From B13-G4 sp030606805 (GTDB lineage Bacteria > Desulfobacterota > Desulfobacteria > Desulfobacterales > ETH-SRB1), in contig JAUWFS010000005.1 in assembly GCA_030606805.1 (NCBI GenBank), positions 1 through 43,233 on the forward strand: a stretch of 43,233 bases of DNA. The letters are read 5' to 3'. This document shows positions 25,564 through 34,472 of this stretch, piece after piece (position 1 is the stretch's first letter; each line of letters opens with the position of its first letter). The notes below the pieces were generated by a model. It was not told the origin of the DNA. It did not search any database and worked only from the letters and a program-made list of their open reading frames with translations. Made by a program: the position numbers and the translations under genes.

Positions 25564-27381
25564 ATGAATGGCTGGATCGGTCGTTGTTTAAGAGTAAATT
25601 TGACCGACGGTAAGCACCAGATAGAGAAGCTTGATACTGATCTTCTCGAAATGTACCTGGGCGGACGGGGTTTGGGAGTAAAGGTTTTTACCGATGAAGT
25701 TGATCCCAATGTAGATCCGCTTTTTCCTGAGAATAAGCTGATATTTTGTTCAGGCCCACTTGTCGGCACAGGAGCAATAACAGGTGCTTCATGCAATGTG
25801 ATAACCAAATCTTCACTTTCAGGTGGTTTAGCATGCGCAAAAATGCGGGGACATTTTGGTGCTGAGTTAAAGTTTGCCGGATTTGACATGGTTATAATAG
25901 AAGGTCAATCCGAGTCGCCGGTTATTCTTTCTATTATGGATGATAAGGTAAAACTTGTTCCAGGCCTTGAGTACTGGGGACGTTCAACTGCCGAGACTGA
26001 GGAGCTTTTTAAAAAGAATCTTGGTGATCAATGGATGGCGCGGGAAACTTTTTTAGTATCAATTGGTCCTGCCGGAGAAAAACTTCTTCCTTTGGCCAAT
26101 TTGGTAAATGATAGATTCCTCACAGTTGGAGGTGCCGGGATTGGTGCGGTAATGGGGGCTAAAAATCTTAAGGCCATTGCTGTAAAAGGACAGCATTCAT
26201 TACAGGTTGCTGATGGCAGTCGGTTTGTGCAGGTGATTAATACTCTGATCAATAAACTCAACAGCGCGCCTTTAACATCACAATCAATGCCTCAGTGGGG
26301 GACGACATTTTTAGTAGGACTTTGTTATCAGAAAGGCATTCTTCCCAGAAATAATTTTCGCAGCACCTCCCAGCCATTAAAGAATGTAGGCACCGAAGCT
26401 TTAAACAGCGCTTTTGCATTGAGAGGGCGCGGGTGTTTTGCCTGTCCTATTGCATGTATTAAAAAAGCAGATGTAAAATATTCTGCTTTTGAAGGAAAAG
26501 GAATGGTTCCGACCTATCTTGCGATAGGTACTTTGGGATTCAATTGCGGTATAAGCGATCTTTCAGCAATCGGTGTGATGAGTGTGCTGTGTGCTGAAAT
26601 GGGGCTGGATCCTGTAGCCACGGGAGGCAATTTCGCGACTGTTATGGAATTGGTTGAGAAAAAGGCAGTTACTCCCGAGGAGTTAAAAATAGATATTTCA
26701 TTTGGCAATGCCGATTCCATGATTGAAGCAATAAGGTTGATTTCAACAAAAAAGGGTTATGCCAAAAGACTTGGCCAGGGAGGAATGGCAATCTCCGAGT
26801 CTTTTAATATGCCGGAAATTTTTATGGGTGTAAAAGGTTTTTCTCTATCTCCTTTTGATCCACGGGCTATTCAGGGAATGGGTCTCCATTTTGCTACATG
26901 TAATTATGGGCCGCATCATTTATATGGCTATACTTTTATTGATGAACTTCTCAATGTTCATGAGAACCTCGATCCATTAGAGACTCAAGGCAAAGCATCA
27001 TTAGTAAAGAGATATCAGGATACTTCTGCTGTTGTGGATTCACTTGGTCTATGTAACTGGCCTTTGATGGGGTTAAAATTTAATAATTATGTTCCCATGG
27101 TAAATAGCTGCCTGGGAACAAATTATAAGGCCGATGATCTGTTATCCATAGGTGAAAGGATTTGGAATATAGAGAGAATATTTAACATGAAAGCCGGCTT
27201 CAATATGAGCCACGACACTCTTCCCGAACGTTTTTTTAAAGAACCAATCCCGGATGGACCTGCTGAAGGCCAAATCAGTCGTGTTAAGGAAATGCTTCCG
27301 GAATATTATCAATTAAGAGGATGGAGTGAGCAGGGGGAGCCTCTCCAGGAGAAATTACAGGCGCTTAGACTGGAGGAATAA
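25564..27381 (+). CDS. Tungsten aldehyde:ferredoxin oxidoreductase family catalytic subunit (BamB/AOR-like)
   Basis: The 605-residue protein has the AOR N-terminal domain (GRCLRVNLTDGK, YLGGRGLGVKVFTDEVDP, FCSGPLVGTGAITGAS, AKMRGHFGAELKFAGFDMVI) and the 4Fe-4S ligands C291-x2-C294-x3-C298 (CFACPIAC) with a distal C497 (SLGLCNWP). These bind bis-pyranopterin tungsten and one cluster. The family includes AOR, and BamB, the active-site subunit of class II benzoyl-CoA reductase. The downstream polyferredoxin, HdrA-, MvhD-, HdrC- and NuoEFG-like genes favour a large multi-subunit low-potential complex of the Bam kind; sequence alone does not settle acyl/aryl substrate. GGGGG lies just before the ATG; it ends 2 bases before the next gene. 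Confidence 0.93.
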   Translation: MNGWIGRCLRVNLTDGKHQIEKLDTDLLEMYLGGRGLGVKVFTDEVDPNVDPLFPENKLIFCSGPLVGTGAITGASCNVITKSSLSGGLACAKMRGHFGAELKFAGFDMVIIEGQSESPVILSIMDDKVKLVPGLEYWGRSTAETEELFKKNLGDQWMARETFLVSIGPAGEKLLPLANLVNDRFLTVGGAGIGAVMGAKNLKAIAVKGQHSLQVADGSRFVQVINTLINKLNSAPLTSQSMPQWGTTFLVGLCYQKGILPRNNFRSTSQPLKNVGTEALNSAFALRGRGCFACPIACIKKADVKYSAFEGKGMVPTYLAIGTLGFNCGISDLSAIGVMSVLCAEMGLDPVATGGNFATVMELVEKKAVTPEELKIDISFGNADSMIEAIRLISTKKGYAKRLGQGGMAISESFNMPEIFMGVKGFSLSPFDPRAIQGMGLHFATCNYGPHHLYGYTFIDELLNVHENLDPLETQGKASLVKRYQDTSAVVDSLGLCNWPLMGLKFNNYVPMVNSCLGTNYKADDLLSIGERIWNIERIFNMKAGFNMSHDTLPERFFKEPIPDGPAEGQISRVKEMLPEYYQLRGWSEQGEPLQEKLQALRLEE

Positions 27382-27383
27382 TA

Positions 27384-27758
27384 ATGCCGAGAATAAAGAT
27401 AGATCATACCAAATGCACTGGTTGCAGGCACTGCGAGGCTGCATGTTCACTTAATCATGTGGCCAATACAGTAAATCCAAGGCGGGCACGCATAAGAGTG
27501 ATGAGAGACGGCAATAGATATTATCCTGTGATAGCAGGCCCTTTTGTGGATGCCGCATGTACTTCCAAACAGTTTATTGTTATTGGTGATCAAACATATG
27601 ACATGTGCGCATTCTGCAGGGCATCATGCCCGGAAAAACCTTATTTTATTGAAGCTGAAACCGGAATTCCCTTAAAGTGTGATTTCTGCGGCATACCACC
27701 GAGTCCATCGTGTGTAAGGTGGTGCAATACCGGGGCGCTGGAACTGGTAGAAGATTAG
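27384..27758 (+). CDS. Polyferredoxin electron-transfer subunit of the AOR complex (BamC/HycB-like)
   Basis: The 124-residue protein has an N-terminal CTGCRHCEAAC site and later groups CAFCRASCPEKP, CDFCGIPPSPSC and VRWCNTGAL, the spacing seen in HycB/DmsB-like four-cluster subunits, though compressed. It would carry electrons to or from the tungsten subunit encoded 2 bases upstream, so co-translation is likely (GGAGG lies in the end of the AOR gene). In Bam complexes the equivalent is BamC. Confidence 0.87.
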   Translation: MPRIKIDHTKCTGCRHCEAACSLNHVANTVNPRRARIRVMRDGNRYYPVIAGPFVDAACTSKQFIVIGDQTYDMCAFCRASCPEKPYFIEAETGIPLKCDFCGIPPSPSCVRWCNTGALELVED

Positions 27759-27914
27759 AGTCTCCAGAAGAATGGTTTGCTATAGATAGATTTTGTATCT
27801 TTGAAAGGATAATCAGCACATAGTGTCTGATAATTTCGAAATACGAAGCACGAAATCCGAAACAATGACAAAAATACAAATGCTCCAATGACAAAAACCA
27901 TCAATTTGCAGTAA

Positions 27915-27934
27915 GGGCACGGCGCGCCGTGCCC
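27915..27934 (+). repeat. 20-bp GC-rich perfect palindrome upstream of hdrA-like gene
   Basis: GGGCACGGCGCGCCGTGCCC is fully self-complementary, framed by GTA and TAC. It ends 16 bases before the hdrA-like ATG, in place of a ribosome site. The rest of 27759-27950 is non-coding, AT-rich and contains short repeated phrases. Confidence 0.8.
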
Positions 27935-27950
27935 CCTACTTTTGGTTACC

Positions 27951-30900
27951 ATGAAAACTCAAACTTACAATAACAAGCTTATTGGCGCTGTAATGGTTGT
28001 TGGCGGTGGAATTACCGGAATACAGGCGGCTATGGATTTGTCTGAAGCCGGTTATTATGTCTATCTAATTGAACGGTTATCGGCCATAGGCGGGATCATG
28101 GCTGGTCTGGATAAGACATTTCCTACCAATGACTGTGCTATCTGAATACTTGCGCCCAAGCTGGTGGAGGCCGGTCGGTCTCCCAATATAAAAATTATTA
28201 CGAATGCAGAGATTAAAGAAGTTTCCGGTATTGCAGGAAATTTTTTTGTAAAAATCTTATGTTATCCTCGTTATGTTGATGCAACAAAATGTACTGGTTG
28301 TGGTGTTTGTGCCCAATACTGCCCTGTTACCATACCTGATCCTTACAACCAGAATTTATCCCTCAAAAAAGCCATTGATATTCAATATACTCAGGCTGTC
28401 CCTTCATCTTATTCCGTTAATCCTGATTATTGCCTGTTCCTGAATAGAAAAGAATGCAAGCAGTGCACACGAGCCTGTCAGACCGGTGCCATTAATTTTG
28501 ATCAAAAAGCAGAGGTATCCGAGTATCATGTTGGTTCCATAATTATGGCTACAGGTTTTAAGGAATGTGATGCAGGCAGTATAGAGTCGTATGGTTATAA
28601 GGATTCTCCAAATATTGTAACAGGCCTTGAATTCGAGCGCATATCAAGTGCTTCCGGACCATACATGGGGAAGATTTTAAGACCGTCTGATCTGAAAAAA
28701 CCAGAGAAGATAGCTTTTATTCAATGCGCTGGTTCCCGTACACAAACATCAGGTAAAAGCTACTGTTCTTCGGTTTGCTGTAAATATGCCGTTAAGGATG
28801 CCATAGTTGCACTCGAGCATGAACCGGATTTGGATATTACAATATTTTTTATGGATATGAGGCTGTATGGCAAAGGGTTTGAGACTTTTTATGAAAGAGC
28901 AAGAAAAAGCGGTGTAACTTTTGTCCGTTCCAGGGTTTCTGAGATTAAACATGATAAAGATACTGAAGATCTCGCAATAGAATATATTAAGGAAGATGGA
29001 ACCCTGCATCATGATATATTCAACCTCATTGTACTTCCAATGGGCCTGGAGCCACATAAAGAAAATTATTCTCTGGCAAAGGCTGCCGGCATTAGGCTAA
29101 ATACCCATGGTTTTTTTCAGACAGGCCTTTTTAAGCCTCTTAACACTATTAGAGAAGGTATTTATGTTGCAGGTGGATGTAAAGGGCCGATGCCCTTGCC
29201 TGACAGCGTTATGCAGGCAAGCGGGGCAGCAGTTTGTGCTTCGGAACTGCTGCAAAAGTCACGTGGTACGCTGATCTCTGAAAAGGTGTTTGCTGAAGAA
29301 ATATCTATTGATCAGGAAGATTTGAGAATAGGGGTTTTTGTGTGCAATTGCGGGAAGAATATCAGTGGAGTTGTGGATGTTGCTGACGTTAAAAAATATG
29401 CTGAGACACTTTCTGACGTTGTAGTCAGTACTGATAATGTTTATTCCTGCTCAGAAGATACACAGGTATTGATTAAAGAGACTGTCATTAATGAAAAGCT
29501 TAATCGTGTTGTTGTTGCAGCATGTACTCCCAGAACACATGAACCTTTATTTCAGACAACCATAAGGGAAGCAGGGTTAAATAAATGCCTTTTTGAAATG
29601 GTTAATATACGCGATCAGTGTTCCTGGGTACATGCTCATGAAAAAGAAGAGGCGACTCAAAAGGCAAAAGATCTTATTCGCATGGCTGTTGCAAAGGCCG
29701 GGTTGATTCAACCACTTGCCGAACCCATTATAGACATTATTCCAAAGGCATTGGTTATTGGCGGGGGACTTGCTGGTATGACTGCCGCATTATCTTTGGC
29801 AGAGCAAGGATTTGAATGTTATCTGATTGAAAAAACATCAAATCTTGGAGGCAATCTTCGCAATATTCATTACACGTTAGAGGGCGAAGATCCAAAGTTA
29901 TATCTAAACGAGCTTGTTGATAAGGTAATCAACCACAATCTTATTAATGTTATTACAGAATCCGAGGTGGAAAGCGTTAATGGATTTGTGGGAAATTTTC
30001 ATACAGTTATAACAGGCGCAAATCATGGAACTGATCGTGAAGAGTTTAAACATGGCGTCATTATTCTTGCAAATGGCGCAGCAGCTTATGAACCTGATGA
30101 ATATCTTTATGGAAAAAGCGAGAATGTTCTACTCCAGCATGTATTGGAAGAAAGGATTGCTTCCGGTAAGTTTATACCGGCTGAAGAAGATTCTGTAGTT
30201 ATGATTCAATGTGTCGGTTCTCGCGATGACAATCATCCATATTGCAGCAGTATCTGTTGCAGCATGGCTATTAAAAATGCCTTAAAAATTAAAGAAATAA
30301 ATCCTGCGACCAATGTCTACATCCTGTACCGGGACATGAGGCCATATGGTTTTCATGAGGACTTCTATAAAGATGCCAGAGATAGGGGAGTTGTCTTCAT
30401 TAGATATGACATAAAACATAAGCCGGATGTTACAGAAATTGACGGCGGGGTTTGTGTAACTGTCAATGACCCAATCATAAATAAGGATGTTGTTATAGAC
30501 GCTAAGATATTAGCTTTAAGTACTGCAATTATTCCAAGGAAAGATGAGAAATTAGGGAAAGCTTTATCTGTAACTAAATCAGCAGATGGCTTCTTATTGG
30601 AGTCACATGTACAATTAAAGCCGGTGGACTCATATGTTGACGGGATTTATATCTGCGGTATGTCCCAATTCCCTAAGCCGATTGATGAATCAATTTTTCA
30701 GGCCAAGGCGGCAGCATCCCAGGCTTCTATTTTGCTTGCACGAGGATATGTGAAAGCCGAACCTATCGTATCTTCCTGTGATACAGATAAGTGTATTGGC
30801 TGTGGTATATGCGAATATTTCTGCCCCTATAACGCAATAAAAATGACCAGGATTAACAAGAAAAGGAAGGCGGAAATTGTTGTGGCAGCATGTAAAGGGT

Positions 30901-31001
30901 GTGGTGTATGTTCATCATATTGTCCTGCAAGAGCTATAAGTATGGGAAGATTTACAGATGAGCAGATTTTAGCTCAAATTAAGGCATTTGGGGACAATTA
31001 A
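27951..31001 (+). CDS. HdrA-like flavin/iron-sulfur subunit, selenoprotein (UGA at 28143 read as Sec)
   Basis: Read through TGA 28143-28145 this is a 1016-residue protein. The first half has an FAD motif VVGGGITGIQAAMDL (about 15-29) and the HdrA block TFPTNDCAI-U65-ILAPKLVEAG, where other HdrA proteins have Cys. 4Fe-4S sites follow (CTGCGVCAQYCPV; CKQCTRACQ). The second half repeats HdrA elements: VCNCGKNISGVVDV, VIGGGLAGMTAALSLAEQG, then a C-terminal two-cluster ferredoxin (CIGCGICEYFCP and CKGCGVCSSYCP). HdrA is the flavin-bifurcating subunit of heterodisulfide-reductase-type complexes; the Bam counterpart is BamE. A SECIS hairpin follows the UGA. The ATG at 27951 matches family N-termini but has no clear ribosome site. 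Confidence 0.92.
28166..28183 (+). promoter_or_regulatory. Bacterial SECIS element of the HdrA-like gene
   Basis: GGAGGCC-GGTC-GGTCTCC folds into a 7-bp stem (one G-U pair) with a GGUC apical loop. The loop begins 27 bases after the UGA (28143-28145), inside the 16-37 range known for SelB-binding bacterial SECIS elements, and carries the essential GU. Confidence 0.85.
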
Positions 31002-31520
31002 GTAAGCAGTAAGGAGTAAGCAGTAAGGAGTAGGGAGTAAGCAGTAGGGAATGAGGGAGTAAGGAATATGAGGCGTGGTGGCACTGGATATCAGGGATAT
31101 CGTGATTTGAAGGTTTACAAGTTGGCTTATCAGCTTGCACTCAACATACATGAAGCTACGAAGAAGTTTCCTAAAGAAGAAAAATACTCACTAACCGATC
31201 AAATTAGACGCTCATCTCGAAGCGTACCAGCGAACCTGGCCGAAGCATGGAAAAAACGACGCTATGAAAAAGCGTTTATAAGTAAAGTGATTGACTGTGC
31301 TAGCGAGGCAGGTGAAACCGAGGTGTGGTTAGATTTTGCTAAGGATTTTGGCTACCTGAATGATACAAAGTATCGGGAACTTATAAAAGGATATGATGAA
31401 GTAAACAAAATGCTTTATGGAATGGTTGACAAAGCAGACAAATTTTCTTTCTAATTTCGCAGTACTCACTTATTCGTTAGCTGCCTACTGCTTACTGCCT
31501 ACTCCATACTGCTTACTCCC
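31001..31520 (+). mobile_element. IVS-like element: four-helix-bundle gene with inverted flanks
   Basis: The left flank (about 31001-31065) consists of GTAAGCAGTAAGGA-type units; the right flank (about 31481-31520) contains the reverse complements (CTGCCTACTGCTTACTGCCT). They bracket one gene of the 23S rRNA intervening-sequence/four-helix-bundle family. Similar flanks around this gene family recur in many bacteria. The element separates the two selenoprotein genes. Confidence 0.7.
31068..31454 (+). CDS. Four-helix-bundle protein (23S rRNA IVS / S23 family)
   Basis: The 128-residue protein matches the four-helix-bundle family: YRDLKVYKLAYQLALNIHEA, SLTDQIRRSSRSVPANLAEA, KVIDCASEAGETEVWLDFAK, and a final amphipathic helix. 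The family is encoded in intervening sequences of 23S rRNA genes and as free-standing copies, and is related to the Avd protein of diversity-generating retroelements; its action is unclear. Here it is flanked by inverted short repeats and sits inside an energy-metabolism operon to which it is probably foreign. AAGGA precedes the ATG. Confidence 0.85.
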   Translation: MRRGGTGYQGYRDLKVYKLAYQLALNIHEATKKFPKEEKYSLTDQIRRSSRSVPANLAEAWKKRRYEKAFISKVIDCASEAGETEVWLDFAKDFGYLNDTKYRELIKGYDEVNKMLYGMVDKADKFSF

Positions 31521-31543
31521 CATCGGGAGTTAGGAATAAAATT

Positions 31544-32140
31544 ATGGTAAACGAACCCAAAATACTCGGCTTCTTATGTAACTGGTGCTGTTATGCGGCG
31601 GCAGATTCAGCAGGTATAGCAAGATTCCAGTATCCTCCTAATATAAGAGTGATCAGAGTGATGTGTACTGGAAGGATAGATCCTGTTTTTTTGCTTGAAG
31701 GATTTATTAATGGAGCTGACGGCATATTTGTTGGCGGGTGACATCTGGGCGAGTGCCATTACCGGTCTGGTAATTATGAAGCCTTAAACAAAATTGCATT
31801 TATAAGAATGATACTTAAGAGCCTGGAAATCAATACAGACAGAGTTGCTCTTAAATGGGCGTCCGCTGCTGAAGGCCCACTTTTTGTCAAGTTGATTACT
31901 GAATTTACTGGTAAAATAAAAGATATTGGAACTTTGGGCTCCGGCGAAGGACTTAATCGTGAAGAGCTGATCCGAAAAATGAAAGCCGCAAGCATGGCTG
32001 TGGAAGGCATGAAAGTAAGGATGGCCTTTGCAAAGCAGGCAAAACAGATGAAAAAAGATGAAGCATATGGTCAACTGCCGTCAGAAGAGAAGTTATTGAC
32101 GGTTTTGATGAATGAAATGGCTCGGTATGAGAAATTATGA
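31544..32140 (+). CDS. MvhD-like electron-transfer subunit, selenoprotein (UGA at 31739 read as Sec)
   Basis: Read through TGA 31739-31741 this is a 198-residue protein. It has the MvhD 2Fe-2S motifs: FLCNWCCYAAADSAGIARFQ, IRVIRVMCTGRIDPVFLLEG and GADGIFVGG-U66-HLGECHYRSGNYEAL, where the family has GCHPGDCHY. MvhD links HdrA to an electron source (hydrogenase, formate dehydrogenase or NuoF-type module); the Bam counterpart is BamF. A SECIS hairpin follows. The next gene begins 4 bases after the stop, so the pair is tightly coupled. Confidence 0.92.
31758..31774 (+). promoter_or_regulatory. Bacterial SECIS element of the MvhD-like gene
   Basis: ATTACC-GGTCT-GGTAAT forms a perfect 6-bp stem with loop GGUCU, the same loop sequence as in the fdhF SECIS of E. 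coli. The loop starts 22 bases after the UGA. Confidence 0.87.
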
Positions 32141-32144
32141 CATT

Positions 32145-32612
32145 ATGGAAAAAGTCCTTTTACAAAAAGCAGATTCCAAATTCAAAGACGAGATTGCTCA
32201 AAAAATAGGGATAGAAGAAATTAAGCCCTGCTATACATGCGGCTCATGCACAGGGGTTTGCCCTGTGCGGAAAGTCATAGAGGATTTTGATCCAAGGCGC
32301 ATTATACATATGATAGTTTTGGGAATGAGAGAAGAAGTTCTCTCATCTGATCTGATCTGGTTTTGCTGCTTATGTAACAGTTGTTATTTTGTTTGTCCGC
32401 AAGGTATTAGATTCAGCAGGATAGCACGGGAACTGCAGAAATTGTCTTTAGACGAGGGGTATGTTGATGAAAACTTCTTAAAAAGGCTGGAGCCTGTTAA
32501 TGATTGTTTGCAGGATTTGTGCAGGAGAACGATGTTCAAGAAGGTAAATGAAGGTTTTCGGGGTACACACACTATGCCCTGTTGGCGGAAAAATACATTA
32601 AAAGACGGTTAA
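32145..32612 (+). CDS. HdrC-like iron-sulfur subunit
   Basis: The protein of about 155 residues has two CxxCxxC...CP clusters: CYTCGSCTGVCPV and CCLCNSCYFVCPQ, the pattern of HdrC, which passes electrons between HdrA and HdrB or another acceptor. The ATG at 32145 follows the mvhD-like stop by 4 bases; in-frame ATGs at 32112 and 32127 would overlap it. No HdrB (CCG-domain) gene follows: the next 200 bases lead to an IS. It is unclear whether HdrB was never part of this operon (as in Bam-type sets) or was lost to the insertion. Confidence 0.88.
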   Translation: MEKVLLQKADSKFKDEIAQKIGIEEIKPCYTCGSCTGVCPVRKVIEDFDPRRIIHMIVLGMREEVLSSDLIWFCCLCNSCYFVCPQGIRFSRIARELQKLSLDEGYVDENFLKRLEPVNDCLQDLCRRTMFKKVNEGFRGTHTMPCWRKNTLKDG

Positions 32613-32816
32613 CGGTCAGGAATTCCCGTCTTCAGCTCTGAGGTCTGAAAACAGTGTATTGTGGAGTTTGTGTTTCGTAAACTTTTAACACAAAAATGAC
32701 CAAAAATCTTCTTATTGTTGGGCTTTTAAATAAGAAAATTCACTTTTTTTAAAAAAATACGAGAAAGTATTAGACATTTTGGTCAAGATGGTTCATGATT
32801 AGTTTGTAAAAAAGTC

Positions 32817-34166
32817 ATGAAACATCAAAACCAAAAAAACAGTTTCAACCCGATACTTCGAAAGCATCTTAATGCAGATGCCTTGTTCAGCGATATTTAT
32901 ACCGATTTTTCGAAAGTATCTGACCCTCGTCAAGGGGATATTACAATTTCCTTAGCAGATGCCTTGATGTCCGGCTTTGCCATGTTTTCTCTCAAAGATC
33001 CGTCATTACTCGCTTTTGACGAAAGAAGAGGAGTTGATCAAAACCTAAGGAACATCTACAATATAGAAAAAGTGCCTTGTGATACGCAGATGCGAACAAT
33101 CCTCGATGAAGTTAATCCAGAGGAGCTTAGAGCTCGATTTAAAGGACCTGTTCGGCAACTGCAGAGAGGCAAAGTCCTTGAGCGTATGGTATTTTTTGAG
33201 GGATGTTATCTGTTGAGTCTGGATGGAACAGGCTTTTTTTCCTCAAAAAAACTCCAGTCTGACATTTGTTTAGAAAAGGTAAATAAGAAGACAGGAGAAG
33301 TTACATATCACCTACAGATGTTAGGAGCGGCAATAGTTCATCCCGATTTCAAGGAAGCTATTCCTTTAGCACCGGAATTCATAAGCAAACAGGATGGTGA
33401 GACTAAGAACGACTGTGAACGTAATGCCGCCAAGCGGTTTTTTGAAAAGCTAAGGAAAGATCATCCTCACTTACCCATTATAATTACTGAAGATGCTCTG
33501 AGTTCGAATGCGCCTCATATCAGGGAAGCACAGAAACATAATCTCCACTATATTCTTGGAGTCAAAGAAGGCGACCATTCTTTTCTCTTCGAGCAGGTTA
33601 AAATGGCCCGAAATGCGGGTCAGACCACTGAGTTTGAAATTGTCGATGAAGAGAGCCCTGAAATGGTTCATCGTTTCAGTTTTGTAAACCATGTCCCACT
33701 TCACGCGTCAAACCAGGATATGCTGGTTAATTTTATAGAATACTGGGAAGTTACTCCTAATGCGACAAAGCATTTCAGCTGGGTTACAGATTTTACTGTG
33801 ACAAAAAAGAATGCTTATCAAATTATGCGGGGTGGACGTGCCCGTTGGAAGATCGAAAATGAAACCTTCAATACTCTGAAGAATCAGGGTTATCATTTCG
33901 AGCATAACTATGGTCTCGGTAAGAAAAATTTGAGCTTAATTTTTGCCATGCTCATGATGTTGGCTTTTTTGGTTGATCAGAGCCAGCAGCTTTCCTGTAA
34001 GTTATTCCAGGCCGTATGGACAAAGCTAAGAAGCAAAAGAGCCTTATGGGAACGAATGAGATCGTTGTTTAAAGAATTTGCGTTTGAATCTATGCGAATG
34101 CTTTATCAAGCTATTCTCTACGGCGTCAAATTCCAACCCCCGATTATCTTGTATGATACTTCTTAA
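32817..34166 (+). CDS. IS4-like DDE transposase
   Basis: The 449-residue transposase has LLSLDGTGFFSSKK (first Asp), IIITEDALSSNAPHI (second Asp) and RARWKIENETFNTLKNQGYH (R-x3-E signature near the third acidic residue), a pattern of IS4-type DDE enzymes. It is intact and full length. The 205 bases upstream and about 300 downstream are non-coding. I could not fix terminal inverted repeats; TGTGGAG at 32660 and its inverse at 34371 are the best but weak pair. It separates hdrC-like from nuoE-like genes of one operon. Confidence 0.88.
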   Translation: MKHQNQKNSFNPILRKHLNADALFSDIYTDFSKVSDPRQGDITISLADALMSGFAMFSLKDPSLLAFDERRGVDQNLRNIYNIEKVPCDTQMRTILDEVNPEELRARFKGPVRQLQRGKVLERMVFFEGCYLLSLDGTGFFSSKKLQSDICLEKVNKKTGEVTYHLQMLGAAIVHPDFKEAIPLAPEFISKQDGETKNDCERNAAKRFFEKLRKDHPHLPIIITEDALSSNAPHIREAQKHNLHYILGVKEGDHSFLFEQVKMARNAGQTTEFEIVDEESPEMVHRFSFVNHVPLHASNQDMLVNFIEYWEVTPNATKHFSWVTDFTVTKKNAYQIMRGGRARWKIENETFNTLKNQGYHFEHNYGLGKKNLSLIFAMLMMLAFLVDQSQQLSCKLFQAVWTKLRSKRALWERMRSLFKEFAFESMRMLYQAILYGVKFQPPIILYDTS

Positions 34167-34472
34167 AGGCAATATCTCCTATGTAGGTACATCAGAAAAA
34201 CCGCGAAATAAAAAGAAATCGGGCATTTGCCAGGAAGGGATATCTATGTTTGAAAGCAGACTGCCTTAATTTCAGAACTGATTCTCTTGTGCTTTTTCCC
34301 CCAAAAAAGGCTTTCCTAATCAAAAAATCTGCGTTACTTATCACAACATGTTGTGAAAACATTCAAATTTCTCCACATATGATAAAAAAAAGAATTTGCC
34401 GGGTGACGGGCGGGAACTGCTGGTTAACGGTTAACGGTTTACGGTTTACGGTTCACAGTTCAAGGTTTATAT
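34167..34472 (+). other. Non-coding gap after transposase
   Basis: No convincing gene is seen. It holds a perfect 14-bp palindrome (CACAACATGTTGTG, 34342-34355), a possible right end of the IS, and near 34423-34466 a run of GGTTAACGGTTTACGGTTCA-like repeats related to the elements at 25370 and 36925. Confidence 0.6.

Noticed and set aside
27942..28145. Short ORF ending at 28145 as a separate 64-residue protein.
   Set aside because: It is the N-terminus of the HdrA-like selenoprotein; frame, family alignment and SECIS all show read-through of the UGA.
31001..31065. AGTAAGCAGTAAGGAGTAAG-type tandem units considered as a CRISPR array.
   Set aside because: Units are short, contiguous and without unique spacers; they are the left flank of the IVS-like element.
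31808..32140. ORF of 110 residues as an independent protein.
   Set aside because: It is the C-terminal part of the MvhD-like selenoprotein after UGA 31739 in the same frame.
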